From assembly GCA_030533445.1 (NCBI GenBank), contig CM060064.1, forward strand, positions 20,853,626-20,917,625: a DNA stretch of 64,000 nucleotides, read 5' to 3'. The stretch's first letter is position 1; each line of letters opens with the position of its first letter. Position numbers and translations under genes: made by a program. This DNA comes from Cyprinodon diabolis. Its lineage: Eukaryota; Chordata; Actinopteri; Cyprinodontiformes; Cyprinodontidae. Shown here piece by piece: positions 12,005-26,255 of this stretch. Below the pieces are notes generated by a model that saw nothing but the letters and a program-made list of their open reading frames with translations, did not search any database and was not told where the DNA came from.

Positions 12005-15000
12005 TATGTGATTAAACTAAGGGCATTTTAAACTGAGCCAGCAAGAGTAAATGTACTGCGGCTGAAGTGTTGGTTTCAAGTTTTTTTCTAAAATGCTAAA
12101 TCTTTTAAGAAAGTTTATACCATATCTCATTGGCTATTTTTTCACTTTAACAAAATGCTAAATATAAAATCCAAGGTTGCAATCAAGTGGGCAAAAGTTT
12201 TTAAGCTGAATAACAGAAAAACAGAACCCAGTTAGCAGCTCCATCTCTACTGGGTAGGAGGTTGGTTACATGCCGGATAAGTCATCGGTTCATTATTAAG
12301 CCTGGACACAATAAGAGTTTAAAATGGGTTTTGTTCAGGTTAAAATGATGCAAACAGTGAAAAACCTTACTTCCCTAATTAAGGAATATATAGTAACTAA
12401 TCATTGTTTACTTTTTTAACAGCATAAAAACAGAATTGATTTCCTGACCTATGTTATCCATATACAGCTATCAGAACTGAGTACAGTTGACCTGAAGTGT
12501 TCTAAAAAGCTAATGGGTTAAAGTCATGTTATATCTGTTAACATGAAAAGGCCAACATCTTTTTGATCATGATAAAATAAGGGCATATGTGCCAAGCATC
12601 TCTTCTAATAGTGCGTTGAGCCTCAATAGAATTTTAGCACCTGGTGCAGTGAGCAGACATAAACAGACATGCTCGCCATCTGCTGGCAGTACAGCTAACT
12701 ACCAGGTACCTTACCAAGGTAAGAAAAGTTAAATTAAGTGAATAAAAAAGGTCATAGACTAAAATCTTTTTGTTGGGATAGACGCAGTGTTGATTATAAA
12801 TTAAATAATCAATTCTATAATTAATAATTAATTCTGTTCACATGGACAGTAAATAAAACAATCCGATCATGATGTGTGTATACGCTTACAAAGCATTCAA
12901 TTAGATTAAATCATTTAGGAATGTCCAGAACTGTCTAGTTCTCCGGAAAAGCGTCACACTGACATTGCACACATGTGGTGGGCAAATTATTTTACTTCAA
13001 AGATCTAAATAGGTTTGTACATGGACAGCAATCGGAATGGCAATCAGCAAAAACCAAATCCCTCTTTCTGAATAGAATTCCTTTTCGATCAGTGCAAATC
13101 TTAAGTTTGGCATCATTTTTGATCTGATCAGGCCTTTAAACCAACTGTTTGTGTTTATATAAACATAGCTAATGGAATGTTATTCCCGTTAAGTGCATTA
13201 TTGATGAGTCCTCCATTGACTCTGTAGTTTTTTGGATTTTAGTAACTGTGCCTGGAATTCTGTTGTTTTTTTTTTTAATCGATCATTCTTCCAATCAGTC
13301 TACTGATAATGGCTTTTTCACTTAGACTGCTCAGACTAAGAGTAGCATTGCTTTCACGAGTATCAGTATTAAGAATTACGTTTATTCATCCAACTTTAAA
13401 CTCAACAAGAGCCTGTGAATGCCTCCAAAACTTCAGTGAACACCAATTTTTCATAATGTCCATATAAACATATACAGAAAAAGAAAAATGTGTATGAACC
13501 AGATTTCTGGATGTTTATTTCTTCACAGTTTGATTTAATAGAGCTTTCAATTGATGTAGTAAACATGAACTTAGATGATAAATGATTCATCTCTGGAAAA
13601 AACTGTCACAAGGAAGAAGAGACCCGATTAGAAACTGTGGATGAACCTGTTTTCAAACGACTGTTCCATGGTGATGCAACCAAACTTTTATTTGGTTTCT
13701 TGTGAAAGTGGAAAATTTCCCCTTTCCTCTTGATATACACAGTTTTAGGCATATAAATGTAAATTTTGGTATTACATCGATACAAAGTCGGCAATGTCAA
13801 TATACTGAGGTGTGTTGATTCACACAATTTAAAATTATGAAGGAATGAGATCATGTGAAACAAGAACAGATGTTATTCAAACATCATTTAAAACATACCA
13901 CCAATAAGATTCATAGGACTTGTTAGCCCACTAGACCCAACAAAGTATAACCAAATTTTATTAATGCTTTTATCGTTTGTGCCACTCGTGGCTATTCTTT
14001 GAGAAAAGTGGACAGAAAGTGAGAAAAAGAGAGAAGGTTAACATGCAGCGTAGGTCCAAATGGTTTGAAACAGGGACACTGCGTGAGAGACCGAGGCAGT
14101 ATTAGCCATACAGGCTATGTGCTGCGGTTTTCATTTCATTGCATAGCAACAACATACTGGAGATTGAGTAATGATCTATAATCTCAGGGAAATGAGCAAG
14201 GAGACGTATTTTGCTATCTATGGTAAATGCTAATACCAGATGTTAAAGAAAGTTAATGTTTTTTTTTATTTTTTATGAATAGTTAGGGTGCATTAAAACC
14301 AACAAAGTGCTTTGGTCTGTTTGTTTGGTCCAAAAGAAAACTTGGACTTTACTTCTTTTGTTAGACTTGATTTGTATTCAAATTGTACTTTTTGCAAGTG
14401 GACTATAACTTTAAAGCAAAGCCACATGTGTGATGATTATTGCTCCCATTTAAGAGAAATATGTTGGGTGGAACAGAGCACAGACCTGAAAATTGAGGAG
14501 TGGTGCATGTAGCACCTCTGTTCTGCATGCTGACGCTGTTACTACAGCTGTAAAACAGTGGTGAGAGTCAAGAGCAGCTATTGTGTAATGTTTCCTTTTC
14601 ATTTTGGACCATGGTCAAAGAATGCATCACTCAGTCTGAAGGATATTAGCAGCAACAGATGGCGGATCAGGTATGACTTCAATACTTTTTTCATTCCTAC
14701 TGTGGCTTGCTAAGTCCAAAGAGATGTATGGTTTCTGTATTTGGGTTGGACTCGACCCTGGTGTGTATTCACACCTGAAGCGAACCACAACAGAGTCCAT
14801 GTAGGAGCACACTGAGACACTCTTAAAACATATATTTTGGAATTTGTTGTTCTATGAGGTAATATACATTCAGGAGAAGAAATGGAAGAAAATGTGTATC
14901 CTCTCTTGTCCCAAAAATGATGATGGATCATGTCATACTAATGCCCCACTGAGGAGGCCTGGCTATGCAAAAATATTACAAGTAATAAGGTTAGAAAATT

Positions 15001-15083
15001 AAACACCTTCTTCAGGTCAGATTCTCTGGTCAACCCTCATTTAATAAAGCCAGTTTTAGACAGTTTTAGAAGCCAATTTAAAT
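12005..15083. other. Mostly unannotated; one CTCF-like motif
   Basis: CGCCATCTGCTGGC at 12674-12687 is a CTCF-like core on the minus strand. Sequence at about 12835-13060 with repeated ACATGGACAG strings may be an old MITE. No exon seen. Confidence 0.4.
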
Positions 15084-15565
15084 TAGAGATGAGGTGATCC
15101 AGTTTTTCCCAATCCAATCCAATCCAAAACAGATACCTGTGCTGAGATTAGTAGATACCCGACATTGATCCAACACTAATATTGAATGATTGAACAGTAT
15201 AATATAGCTTGGTATGTGAGCAAAGGCATCAGGTTTGACATGAATATTGTTATAAAAAATTAACAGATATAAATTATAACCAGTTGCTTGCACGCTCTGC
15301 ATGATGACGAAATCAGAGTTGCAAACAGGGGCACAAGTGGCACAGTGGTACGACCCATGAAAAGAGGCCTTAGTCCTCGACGCGGCCGACCTGGGTTCGA
15401 ATCCGACCTGTGGTCCTTTGCCGAATCCCTCTCCCTCGTATCCCCTACTATAAAAAAAACGAGGCACTAGTGCCTTAAAAAAATCATTTATCTAATATCC
15501 AATTCAGTTAATTAATCAATATCAGTATGGGTATCCAATCCAGGTATTATATTGGTGCATCCCTG
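15084..15565. mobile_element. hAT-like MITE split by a SINE
   Basis: The left end TAGAGATGAGGTGATCC and the right end (reverse complement CAGGGATGCACCAATA) resemble the fish MITE type beginning AGGGATGCACCGATCC. The internal GATACC/GGTATC and ATCCAATCCA strings fit. A SINE occupies about 15328-15490. Confidence 0.55.
15328..15490 (+). mobile_element. tRNA-derived SINE, copy 1
   Basis: Polymerase III A-box-like TGGCACAGTGGT and B box GGTTCGAATCC (15394-15404) are at tRNA-like spacing. A tRNA-unrelated body and an ending GCACTAGTGCCTTAAAAAAA follow. There is no intact cloverleaf, so it is not a functional tRNA. Confidence 0.7.
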
Positions 15566-16059
15566 CCTTGAAGACAAAAGGCTGAACCCACAAAATCTTA
15601 AACAAATGAAAGGATAAGAACAGTCTGGCAATGGTGAAATTAAAAATATGAAGCTGGCAAAATTCTACTGCAGTTCCTAACAACTTTCCATTACTGACAT
15701 TAAAAACAAACTGCATACTGTTTGTATTACAACATATGCAGAAAACTGGATGCAAAGATTCAGCTGTGTAATTTATGGTCGGACACACACACACATCCAC
15801 ACAGACAGAATGTAATCCAGTAAAACCTTATAAACACAGATATAGTCTGAGCACCGTTTGATTTATTTACAAGCAAAATCCCTTTATTCAAGTCTTGGAA
15901 CCTACCGGATTTTGTGTTGCTCGCTGTGGTTTGGCAGATTATCAATGTGTGTCTGCATAAAAGAATATGAAAGGGGTTTTTCCCGATATATATAAACATT
16001 ATAATGTCTTCTAATAAGATATGTTGTTGGTTGGCTTTTTAAAGATGAATAATTACCTA

Positions 16060-17277
16060 CACTCACCGGCCACTTTATTAGGTACACCATGCTAGTAACG
16101 GGTTGGACCCCCTTTTGCCTTCAGAACTGCCTCAATTCTTCGTGGCATAGATTCAACAAGGTGCTGGAAGCATTCCTCAGGGAGTTTGGTCCATATTGAC
16201 ATGATGGCATCACATAGTCGCCGCAGATTTGTCGGCTGCACATCCATGATGCAAATCTCCCGTTCCACCACATCCCAAAGATGCTCTATTGGATTGAGAT
16301 CTGGTGACTGTGGAGGCCATTTGAGTACAGTGAACTCATTGTCATGTTCAACAAACCAGTCTGAGATGATTCCAGCTTTATGACATGGCGCATTATCCTG
16401 CTGAAAGTAGCCATCAGAAGTTGGGTACATTGTGGTCATAAAGGGGTGGACATAGTCAGCAACAATACTCAGGTAGGCTGTGGCGTTGCAACCATGCTCA
16501 ATTGGTACCAAGGGGCCCAAAGAGTGCCAAGAAAATATTCCCCACACCATGACACCACCACCAGCCTGAACCGTTGATACAAGGCAGGATGGATCCATGC
16601 TTTCATGTTGTAGACGCCAAATTGTGACCCTACCATCCGAATGTCGCAGCAGAAATCGAGACTCATCAGACCAGGCAACGTTTTTCCAATCTTCTATTGT
16701 CCAATTTCGATGAGCTTGTGCAAATTGTAGCCTCAGTTTCCTGTTCTTAGCTGAAAGGAGTGGCACCCGGTGTGGTCTTCTGCTGCTGTAGCCCATCTGC
16801 CTCAAAATTCGACGTACTGTGCGTTCAGAGATGCTCTTCTGCCCACCTTGGTTGTAACGGGTGGTTATTTGAGTCACTGTTGCCCTTCTATCAGCTCGAA
16901 CCAATCTGGCCATTCTCCTCTGACCTCTGGCATCAACAAGGCATTTCCGCCCACAGAACTGCCGCTCACTGGATGTTTTTTCTTTTTCGGACCATTCTCT
17001 GTAAACCCTAGAGATGGTTGTGCATGAAAATCCCAGTAGATCAGCAGTTTCTGAAATACTCAGACCAGCCCTTCTGGCACCAACAATCATGCCACGTTCA
17101 AAGTCACTCAAATCACCTTTCTTCCCCATACTGGTGCTCGGTCTGAACTGCAGGAGATTGTCTTGACCATGTCTACATGCCTAAATGCACAGAGTTGCCG
17201 CCATGTGATTGGCTGCTTAGAAATCAAGTGTTAACGAGCAGTTGGACAGGTGTACCTAATAAAGTGGCCGGTGAGTG
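16060..17277 (-). mobile_element. Complete Tc1-type transposon (DD36E), copy A
   Basis: Inverted termini CACTCACCGGCCACTTTATT and its complement are flanked by TA at 16058-16059 and 17278-17279. Length is 1218 bp, with one intact transposase ORF. Confidence 0.96.
16092..17129 (-). CDS. Tc1-type transposase, intact, 345 aa, DD36E spacing
   Basis: Starts [10 protein letters not shown]. The first HTH is [20 protein letters not shown] and the second contains [14 protein letters not shown]. Catalytic residues: Asp in WSDESRF, Asp in FQQDNAPCH, and Glu in NPIEHLW. I count 36 residues between the second Asp and the Glu, so the signature is DD36E, the spacing reported for the Incomer group rather than classic Tc1 (DD34E). 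No stop or frameshift. A second copy at 37736-38958 is nearly identical but broken. Confidence 0.95.
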   Translation of the reverse strand: MGKKGDLSDFERGMIVGARRAGLSISETADLLGFSCTTISRVYREWSEKEKTSSERQFCGRKCLVDARGQRRMARLVRADRRATVTQITTRYNQGGQKSISERTVRRILRQMGYSSRRPHRVPLLSAKNRKLRLQFAQAHRNWTIEDWKNVAWSDESRFLLRHSDGRVTIWRLQHESMDPSCLVSTVQAGGGVMVWGIFSWHSLGPLVPIEHGCNATAYLSIVADYVHPFMTTMYPTSDGYFQQDNAPCHKAGIISDWFVEHDNEFTVLKWPPQSPDLNPIEHLWDVVEREICIMDVQPTNLRRLCDAIMSIWTKLPEECFQHLVESMPRRIEAVLKAKGGPTRY

Positions 17278-18026
17278 TATAATGCCCATTTTGAACAGCA
17301 GCAAAGTTGAATTATTGGACCAGTAAAAATTTGGGAGAAAAGGGCCACTCTGTGATGGAGTTGTCTTAGAGCATTAGATGCCTTACCAAAGTCCAAACAT
17401 GAAGAGAGATCTTAACTATAACTGCAACAGATAAAATACCATCCATTAGTATTGATGCCTAAGGTAACAATATTATGAAGAAGCTTACAATCGATTAATT
17501 TGCTAAGAAATAATCTAACCCTATAAAAGGAAAGTACATTTTTTCTACTGTATTGGAATCAAAATCGACAATAGAATAAAAAAATTTATGCAAGCTAACA
17601 ATCTAATTAAAGTAACAACAACTAGAGTATAGTATTTTTCCCTTGCACAGTGTTGGGCAGTAGTTGCTGGGGGAACTACAACAGTAACAAAACAGAGAGG
17701 CCTGTGTACCTGAGCTATTCTTCAAAATAGAATAAAGAAGAAAAAATGTCAGGTTAGGCATTTTTGTTGATCTTTATAATGCAGGACATTTTAACCAAGA
17801 ACCTTCTCATCTAAATTACCCATATTTAAAATTAGAGCAAGTCAAGATTAAAATAAATAAACATCTGGAGCTTTGACAAAGAAAAATTTAGACATGAATC
17901 CGAGTTTTTCTTGCCATCAGTGAGGAGGTTTGCAAAAATGTCATAAAAAATACATTAAACTACCCAGTGCCATCCAGGTCCCTAATTCTAAGTAAGTTGC
18001 TTTTTTAGCACATCTATACCACATGT

Positions 18027-18087
<61 letters not shown>

Positions 18088-19739
18088 GAGTTTTCTGTAC
18101 ATAAAAGGTATGGCAGCAAAATGAAATTATTCTGCAGAAGCAAAGCAACGAGGCACTGATGACTGTTTCTACCACCAGTTATTAAGACCATAGAAGGTAT
18201 ATTCAGTTTATTCCTTTGACAATTTGTACCCCAATTTTGCATTATGCATTTCTTTATCTTCCTCTCCTTATTCCATTTCATATAGAAAAAAATATTTATT
18301 GTCCATAATCTAAAAAAAAAACATGGAGACAAAGCTTCCTATGTAACTATAGAGATTCAGAAGGATCTGTTCTTACCATGAACTATGCAGTGCGGTCGTT
18401 CTTACACGTTAGTGCACTTCTGGTTAACTATTAGAAAGTAAGATACTACATTTCTGCCTTGACTACCAAAAGGACAAAATGATCTTGTCCTTGTCCTTAT
18501 CTTGTCCTATTAAATTTTGCATAATATGAATGATAAAAAAGTGTGTATCCTTTTCTAAACTGATATACTGTACTTAAAGTTTTGATCGTCCATGCAGAAA
18601 TGCCCCAACCTGGCACATGGATGAGAAGAAACCCCCTTTGGTGGATGGCTCTATCTTGTACCTGAAAAAGTGAGCTAGGAAATGTTTATGAGTTGAAATA
18701 ACCACCTTAATTCAAGAAAGTATATATCTCTGCTGAAGTAACCGAACAATTACATTACATAAACCTTCGAGTTATGAGTTTACCCCACCTGTGACATCAT
18801 TAAAGATAATACACACATGGTTAAAAAAAAAGGGTTTCTGTTTATTTCTGGAAAATTAACATTTGTGTCCACACTTGTTTTAAGAAAAAGGGGAAAAGTA
18901 TAGAAGTTTTAGCAGATGAGAGACAAAACTAAATAGAGCAGTTTGTTTCAAGTGAAAAATTGCGCTGAAGGTAATCTGATAACAATGCAGTTACACAGAA
19001 AAACAATAAACTCTGCATTACAGGGATTGATGGGATGAAACCCTGATGATACAAGTGAAGCAAACCACTGCTTTAGAGATCTGCAGTTTTTCCATCTCTT
19101 GAGCAAACGCTGCCTGGCTTGTGTTTGGGAGATGCTGATAACATGACGGGCCGGGTGAGGGAAAACACAGGCTGTGGCCAATGAAAGAAATACTGTTACA
19201 ACAGGGACAGCTCACTCTCACAAGACTATCCATCCCACAGGCTGACAAAGACACATTATACTTTTGCACTGACAGAAAATGAGAAAAAAAAAATCTGCAG
19301 CAGGTTTTAGAACAGAAACTTAGCCATCTGTCGGCACCAGTACCTTCATATGTCTCAAACTCATCTACTCCTACAAATTGATTTCTCCACTATACATCTT
19401 CCAACCCCCTGTTCTCTTGCAACACAACTCTCGCAGGGGTTCCCCTCTCTCATCCCCTTCTTCTGTGTAATTTGGACACTCCCACTGTAATGGACACCCT
19501 ACTCAGGAGCAATGGGAGGGAATCCAGCACCCCTGCTCCAGCAACGGTACTCAGAAAGAGTCCTAATGAGAGCCACCCACCCAGAGAATCTCTGAGGATG
19601 GAAAAGAAGAAATGGGGATGTTGTGGATGATAGAGAACAAAGAGAAATGCCTCATTCTTTTGTTAAAAAAGATCTGGCAGGTATGCAGCAGCCTATAGTA
19701 CCTTAAAGTGGCTGCAGATATCATATTAAAAAATGTAAT
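17278..19739. other. No gene seen
   Basis: Apart from the (TAA)n tract nothing is recognised. Short frames show no protein resemblance. Confidence 0.5.
18028..18086. repeat. (TAA)n microsatellite
   Basis: About 19 perfect AAT/TAA trinucleotides. The polyisoleucine ORF is an artefact. Confidence 0.95.
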
Positions 19740-19945
19740 CTTAGCCGGAGCCAGAGAAGAGCGCCACGTGACCCTCCACTTTACCACCCGCTGGCCCAGC
19801 TGTCAATCAGCTGACACCAGGGCAAGAGCAGGGTCCTTGGAGGACGAAGGTAGCACCATTAAGCATATTAGAGTTGCAGAGCGTTGGAGAAAACCTGAAG
19901 TCTGCTTTGACTATGCTGCCCTGGCGCTGTGCTGACAGTGCAAAG
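19740..19945. promoter_or_regulatory. GC-richer block with E-box and PBX/PREP site, candidate enhancer
   Basis: CACGTGAC at 19765-19772 and CTGTCAATCA at 19800-19809, whose reverse complement TGATTGACAG is the consensus decamer for PBX-PREP/MEIS heterodimers. The base composition stands out from its flanks. Function is inferred only. Confidence 0.3.
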
Positions 19946-21469
19946 CAGGGAACAGGGAGGAGGTGCCCCCTATCTGGATGAAACCACAGGGACTGCTGAC
20001 GGAGGCGGTTAAGGATTGCATGATTACATCTTTAAAGCAATCTAACTCGGACCTAAGAGGAGCTCCCTAAAGCAAGAATGCTTCTGTAATAACTCCTTAT
20101 ATCTATTGTTAGAGGACCTATTGCTAACTGATGGCAAGATTCATTTGGTCCAGTCCATTCATTTACTTCCATGCACTGGTAACTAATATTTACTTAGACA
20201 TGCTATGATCAATAAAGCATTCTCTCTTTGAATGGGTTTGTTTAAGGTGGTTAGACATAACTCCAGTGATAGAAGGAAAGGTGATAACAAAGTAGGGTTT
20301 ATGAGGAGCCCCACACTTACTGGCCTGTCTGTTGTTTACATCCATGCATCCATCTGTGCATCCCTCCATATATTTATAGTTACTACATGCATGTGCTCCA
20401 TTGTCCATCTACTGCTTCATCCATTACATTTCATCTTATCTTTCATATTCATTCACCTTTCCGTCCATCCATCTTCAAGGTCTGTGATTTTCAATGATTT
20501 CATATTAAAGACTTTATCGTAAGTGTTTTATTAATAATAATACTAACCATGATAACAAACACAATAATAGTACAGCTTAAACTTAAATATCTGCAATATC
20601 CCAAAGTTTGACCCATGGAACGGTTCAAAATGAAAGTTGCTCATACATCATCATTGGGTTTGACTATATTGACTATAGACAACACTCACTGCAGTGAAAT
20701 GTGTCACTGAGGGAAGAAGGGGGCTGGAACACAAAACATCCTTCCTAGAAATGGTGTAATTACTGTTTGAACATATACCCAGGAAACGTATGTATTTTTT
20801 TTTTATCAGATGGATTTTCTGTCACAACCGAATATTTGATTTTCTTGCAAACAGATTGAATTTTAGAAGACTTGCTCTCGTTATCTAGAAGTAAAATTTA
20901 CCATAACAAAACCTTACATATCTGATGTGTTTGGCTTTAGCCATTACAATGAGGAAGTAACAAAGGAAACATAAAACATATAATAAGAATTTTAATAGGA
21001 AACTTGAACTGAAGATCAGACTATGTACAGTAGGAGTTTTACTTGATCCTAATCCATCATGTAAACTTTGCCTACAACATCCAGCAGCAGGGGATAAACA
21101 TTTAGCTCTTTGAGGAGTGGCAAACCTTTTTCCCCCATCATCTGTTTATTTTCTCAATTACACTCTGTATGTCTATGGCAGTGGCTATGGGTTTTGCTTG
21201 GCAAGAAGCAGGAGGGGAGGATCCTCTCCAGGGGACGTTTGCACAGGACGTATGATACTGGCAATTTATGTGTGAGTGAGCCCGTGGCACTTAGTCTTTT
21301 GGGACAATTTCTGAATTATACAAAACTTCACTATGACTGTATGACTAATATCTCACAAAAAACTATATATTAGCAGAAAAAATAAATGTTTGCTTCCATG
21401 TACACTGTACACTACAAACAGACATTTCCAAATGTAATATAAAATTTAGCAGCTGCCTGAAACCTGTTA

Positions 21470-21605
21470 TAGATTGATGTAACTATTGCTGTTTATGTAT
21501 AAAAAATAGAATATATCTGAATTCTGGATCAGAGTCATAAACTAATCCAGCTAATTAGTCAATATCAGATCTAATACCCCATCCTGGTATCGGATTATAT
21601 AGTCA
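21470..21605. repeat. Probable relic of GATACC-type MITE
   Basis: CCAGCTAATTAGTCAATATC followed by CCTGGTATCGGATTATA resembles the right part of the MITE at 15084-15565. Ends are not defined. Confidence 0.35.
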
Positions 21606-22607
21606 TATCTTTTAAAGAGCAGCAGTATGAGCAATGATACATGATAAGTGCTCTATATTAAGCTAACACTTGAGTCAAAGTTGGGCAGTGTTAAAACAAA
21701 AAACTTATTTTATCTTGTTTCTTTAACTGTATGTATATATACTACTCTAAAAGTCAAAGCTATATAAAAGCTTTATGGCGAAGACAAAATATGAGTTAAT
21801 TACTGACTGACTTCTGCAGTTTGTTTCTTGTCTCTCTTCCAGTTCTTGAACGCTACAAGGTTTAAATCCATGCTAGTGCTTAGAGTATAAGGTGCATCTT
21901 AACCATCTGTATCATTCAAGTTACTTCAATGGCCTCATGATTAAAAAGAACAGTTCAGACTGCTCTCAAAAACATTTGAAAATCTACAAATATTTTCATC
22001 AAAAATCCTGCAGGATGTTAATGAGAACATGACAGGCAGTCTGAAGTTTAAAGCACAGTGTAGCCTGTATTCTGTCCAGCCTAAGCCTCTGCAGAAAATG
22101 TGTCTGTAGGAATGCTCATGCAAATATTGACCTTCAATTACGTGAAACAGACACCCAAACTGAGGGTCCGAAATATGGCATCAGCAAAAATGCTGGACAC
22201 ATAAACAACTACACAACATACCGTGTAAACACGCATGGTTTACAGAGTCTGAACACATGTATGATAGCACTTTCCTTTGCAGTAAACGTGCTTCAAATCC
22301 GAGACAGGTGCAAAACCCATATGCTTTCTACTCGTGGTTTTCCACCCTAAGACAGGATGTCAGCAGAGCATCAAGAGCAACACAAAACCACAAGAATATA
22401 ACATTTCTTTTGTACTTGAAACTGATTAAAATCTGTGGAGTTTTCCTTCTTTTTCAAGGAAGAAGAAATAAAAATGACCTTCATGGCTGATGGCAGTCAA
22501 GCAGACTACTGCATAATTAACGGCATATGAAAAGAGGTGGGCTTTTTTTGCACAAACCTAAATGACGACGTAAAGAAGCAGCCCTCTTCAAGAGCAAAAG
22601 CACATAA

Positions 22608-22705
22608 ATACAGTGCCTAAAAAAATGACCTAAACTAATTAGAGAGCTTTGTCACATTACAATTGCAAACTATTTTACATTTTATGGGGTTTTATTTGTT
22701 CCTCA
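22608..22705 (+). repeat. Tc1-type terminal-repeat relic (left end)
   Basis: TACAGTGCCT, then TTTGTCACATTACAATTGCA and ATTTTATGGGGTTTTAT, resemble the long inverted terminus of the CAGTGCCTTGCAAAAGTATT type of fish Tc1 element. No partner end nearby. Confidence 0.5.
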
Positions 22706-25700
22706 TATTTAGCTCCATTAATATTCCTAATTAGTTTAATCTGAATAGACCACCTTTTATCAATTAGGAGAAATCTAAAGAATCCTATCAAGGGATTATT
22801 GGGTTAAAGTGGACAAGATAGGGTTAGGGCAAGATAACAATTTTTTTTAATTTGTTAAAGGAGTCATGTATATTTCCTCCTTACAGTAATTTGTAATTGT
22901 GTGCTTTTTTTTTTTACATTAAATCCCAATTAAATACGCAATGGTTAGTGAGTATAATGCAATTGTAATAAGACCAAATAGTTTAACAAAGGAGAAGAGA
23001 ATAATAAAATTTTAAGGCACTCTTCATGTAAGTCTTAGCATTATGGATAGAACATATAAAACCTTTTCCTTAGTGAGTCATTAGATCGCACTGCAGCCTC
23101 CCCCAAAAATAAAAGAAAGCCTCAGAGCTCTCTGCAGTTTCTCCACAATTCAGAGCCGGTAAGGTCTGTTCCAGGTAAGGAACTTTTCCTCAACTGTTCC
23201 TAAGCCTGGCACACAGCAGACTTTTAGCACCAAGAGTCAGACAGAACAAATCTGCTTCTTATTGAAGGCTGCTCCACAGATTTTTCAAAGCTTTTAAAGC
23301 GTACAGCTATGGAAGGGGGCTGTGCGCTGCTGGTGGTGCTGGTTATGGATCTGCAGCGTTATTTCAGCCTCTCCGCTTCAGTGACAGAAGCACGACTGGG
23401 CGAGGATTGCACCGGAGCAACGCTGTTGCCTTGATTTGCTCCGCAGATCCACAGCAGGGTTGGGAGAATTTCTATTCGGAAGGCACTCTTATCCCCCCAC
23501 AGTGCAGAAAAGACCTCCAATTCTCGCTTGAAGTTTCTCCAGGGGTACTATAACACCATGAAACATAAGAACCCTTCAGAGCAGAGAAGAGAATGAGAGA
23601 ACTTAAAATTGATATTTATAATATATCCAAAATAGTTAGAAATTGTAGTGCGGCGGGTCTCTTTCTGTCCTTCATCACATGCTCACTAAACAGTTTTACA
23701 GGCATTACCACTGCTGTGTTAGGGCTATGAAACAAAACAGATGAGGGATGTAAAAGCCATGGGATTTCAGGCGAAAGGTAAACAGCTGCCCTCTTTGTAG
23801 GTGTTTGCTTAATGAGCACAGATTAAGTTTATGGAGAGGCATCTGGAGGCTGTGATCAGAACAGAAAACCTCTTTGCGAAAGGGTGTGGTCTGAAAGGTG
23901 TCATGGAACCCAGAGGGAGAATGCTTGTGATTTAAAAGAGGAAACGATATCCTGTTCTGAAAAATAATACGTCCTTTGCATCATCAGCTAGTACAAAGAC
24001 GGCATCTTTCGTGACAATGTGCAGCCATAATAAGTTACAGAGCTTTAAAGAAGTATTACTATCGCTTGATCCTTTACGGATTTTAGGTTACAGCCACCAG
24101 CTTTAAATATCTAGTTCAGCTGAAGTTTATAGTTTGAAATAAATTCCAGTGAAACTGACTGCCCCCAGCAATCACCTAATCAGCATCCACTGTACGCTTT
24201 TTTTATTTTATTTTTTGCAGCCTCTAACCATTTTTTTTCAAGGACTGAATTGTACTAAGCTTCAACCATGTTCCATCCCACTAACATTATTTTTTCACCA
24301 CTAGGATTGGTGGTGTTCATGGAAAAGGTGTTCTATGTGAAACATAAAGCTTGAGGTATACAGAGTATATTATTTTACAATCTAACGTTGCTTTGGACTT
24401 CACACCATTTTTCTCTAACCTTTCGGTCGTGTTCTTTAACTCTACATGATGCATGCAGCACCTTTGAATTTTTTATTAATTAAAATAAAAAATGGAGAAG
24501 CTATGCACCACTTTATGTTGTCCACTGCATTAAATCCAAACGTAATACATAAAAGCTTGCTGTTGCTACAAGACACAGTGTAAAAAAAATGGTGTTAATA
24601 CTTTTTAAAGGCACATTGTTTGACTTTGACCATTTTAAACCCATACCACCAAATCTTCCCAGTGATATTGTGACCCATCCCTTTCCAAATATACCTGCGG
24701 TGTTCAACTCAGATGCTTACAATCACACAACAACAGAAGTAGTTTCACAATTCTGGCCTATGTGCAGAAAAAGGAGAAAAAAAAGAGCCCTTACTGTTGC
24801 TATAAGAAGAAAACAGAAGGATTACAAGATTTACAGAAGAGAACAATACAGAAGATAAATCAAGCTACAATTGCATAAGAGTTAGTGCAAAGTTGGCATT
24901 GCTCTGATGTAATAAACCCATGGCCTATTTCAAAGTTGGAGTGCCATCACAAACAGCAAGCTCACTAACATTCCAGTAGCCTAACGACTTTGCAGGAGTA
25001 GGTAATGATTAACTCTTATGCAGGGATAGTTTCAATGAACAGCTGCCGGTTTTTACAGTATGTGCATTCTCTGTCCTGCAGAACCTGCACTGCCGCGTAC
25101 ATCATTTTGTGCATTTATTGTTACATAACCCGCGGTGAACACACATGGGAGAGGGCCAAGCATCCGTGCTGAAACATCCAGACACCAGCCCATGGCACAT
25201 AGGGGGAAATTGAATCTGCAGTTCAAGATGCAGCCAACACGTCGGCCTGAGGACGGGGTGGATAGAAAACCAATCCCCTTCCACCCCCAACAACTACGCA
25301 CCCTGACGCAATTTGACACAAATATACTTCACACACAGGCCAGGTCTTAATAAAGCACCAGCTCGGAGTACCCTGAATTCCAGGGAATAAGATTATTAGG
25401 CTAGTGGGACACTAGTGAAGCTGCCAGAATGGCACTCCTGGCCTCCGCTCTGCACTTTGTGCTTGTGTAAATGTGTATCCAATGTCTTGTTCCTGGTTCA
25501 GTCTGGTCTCCCAGCACAACAGTGGGTCTATTCTTCAACGGAGCCTTGCCGAACAGGATTAATCAGCGACAGCATGGACATCAAGAGGTTTCAGTCTGCC
25601 AGCAAAAAGGATTTTATGACTTAGGTGTATGTCACAGTTTTTTTTTTTTTTTTTTTTACTGTCATCGTTCTTACTGAGCAGCTCACACAAAGTTAAAACT

Positions 25701-26255
25701 TAAACAGGCTCACACATGCCATTTAATACTTTGAGGAATGTGTCACACAACTAGTCATGTTTTAAGGACAGTAGACTATTGAGATTTTATTCTAAACTAT
25801 AAATACTTCCACATTAGGAGACCCATATTAGAAACAGAGGAGCAGCTAAATCTTTATTCCATGTCATCAGAACTTTCTTTCATATCTTTCTTACAGTAAT
25901 GGTAGGAGTCATTTCTGACGGTACACCCCCATCCTCCCTGACCTCTCCTCCCAATTGCATTTTTAACAATTGAGTAATCAGGCTTCACATCCAAACCCTG
26001 TTTATTGTTACAAGGCCTTGTAAGAATCGCTCATATCTACACTTTGCTATATACTATATGCACTTTTCTTAACACTTTTTTTCTGCAAACACAGATAAAC
26101 GTTTTGAGATGTGTCTCAGCATTTTTTTAATCACTAATAACGAAAACTAAGATGTCTTGATTTTGTTTCAGAGTATCAGAGTTTAATCGGTTATATATGA
26201 CTGTATATGTTACATTTTACAGATTTCTTCTGGAAATAAAAGAAATTCATCTACA

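Larger units (their letters stand above)
19946..26255. other. No gene seen; small relics only
   Basis: Besides the relics listed, a block at 23300-23560 is richer in CpG and mixed sequence but has no open frame with splice sites that I can support. A run of about 17 T lies near 25639-25656. Confidence 0.4.

Noticed and set aside
15328..15420. Possible tRNA gene
   Set aside because: A and B boxes are present but the cloverleaf is not intact; it fits a SINE.
16186..17027. Several plus-strand frames across the DD36E element
   Set aside because: Antisense shadows of the transposase, and repeated in the same way at 37879-38708.
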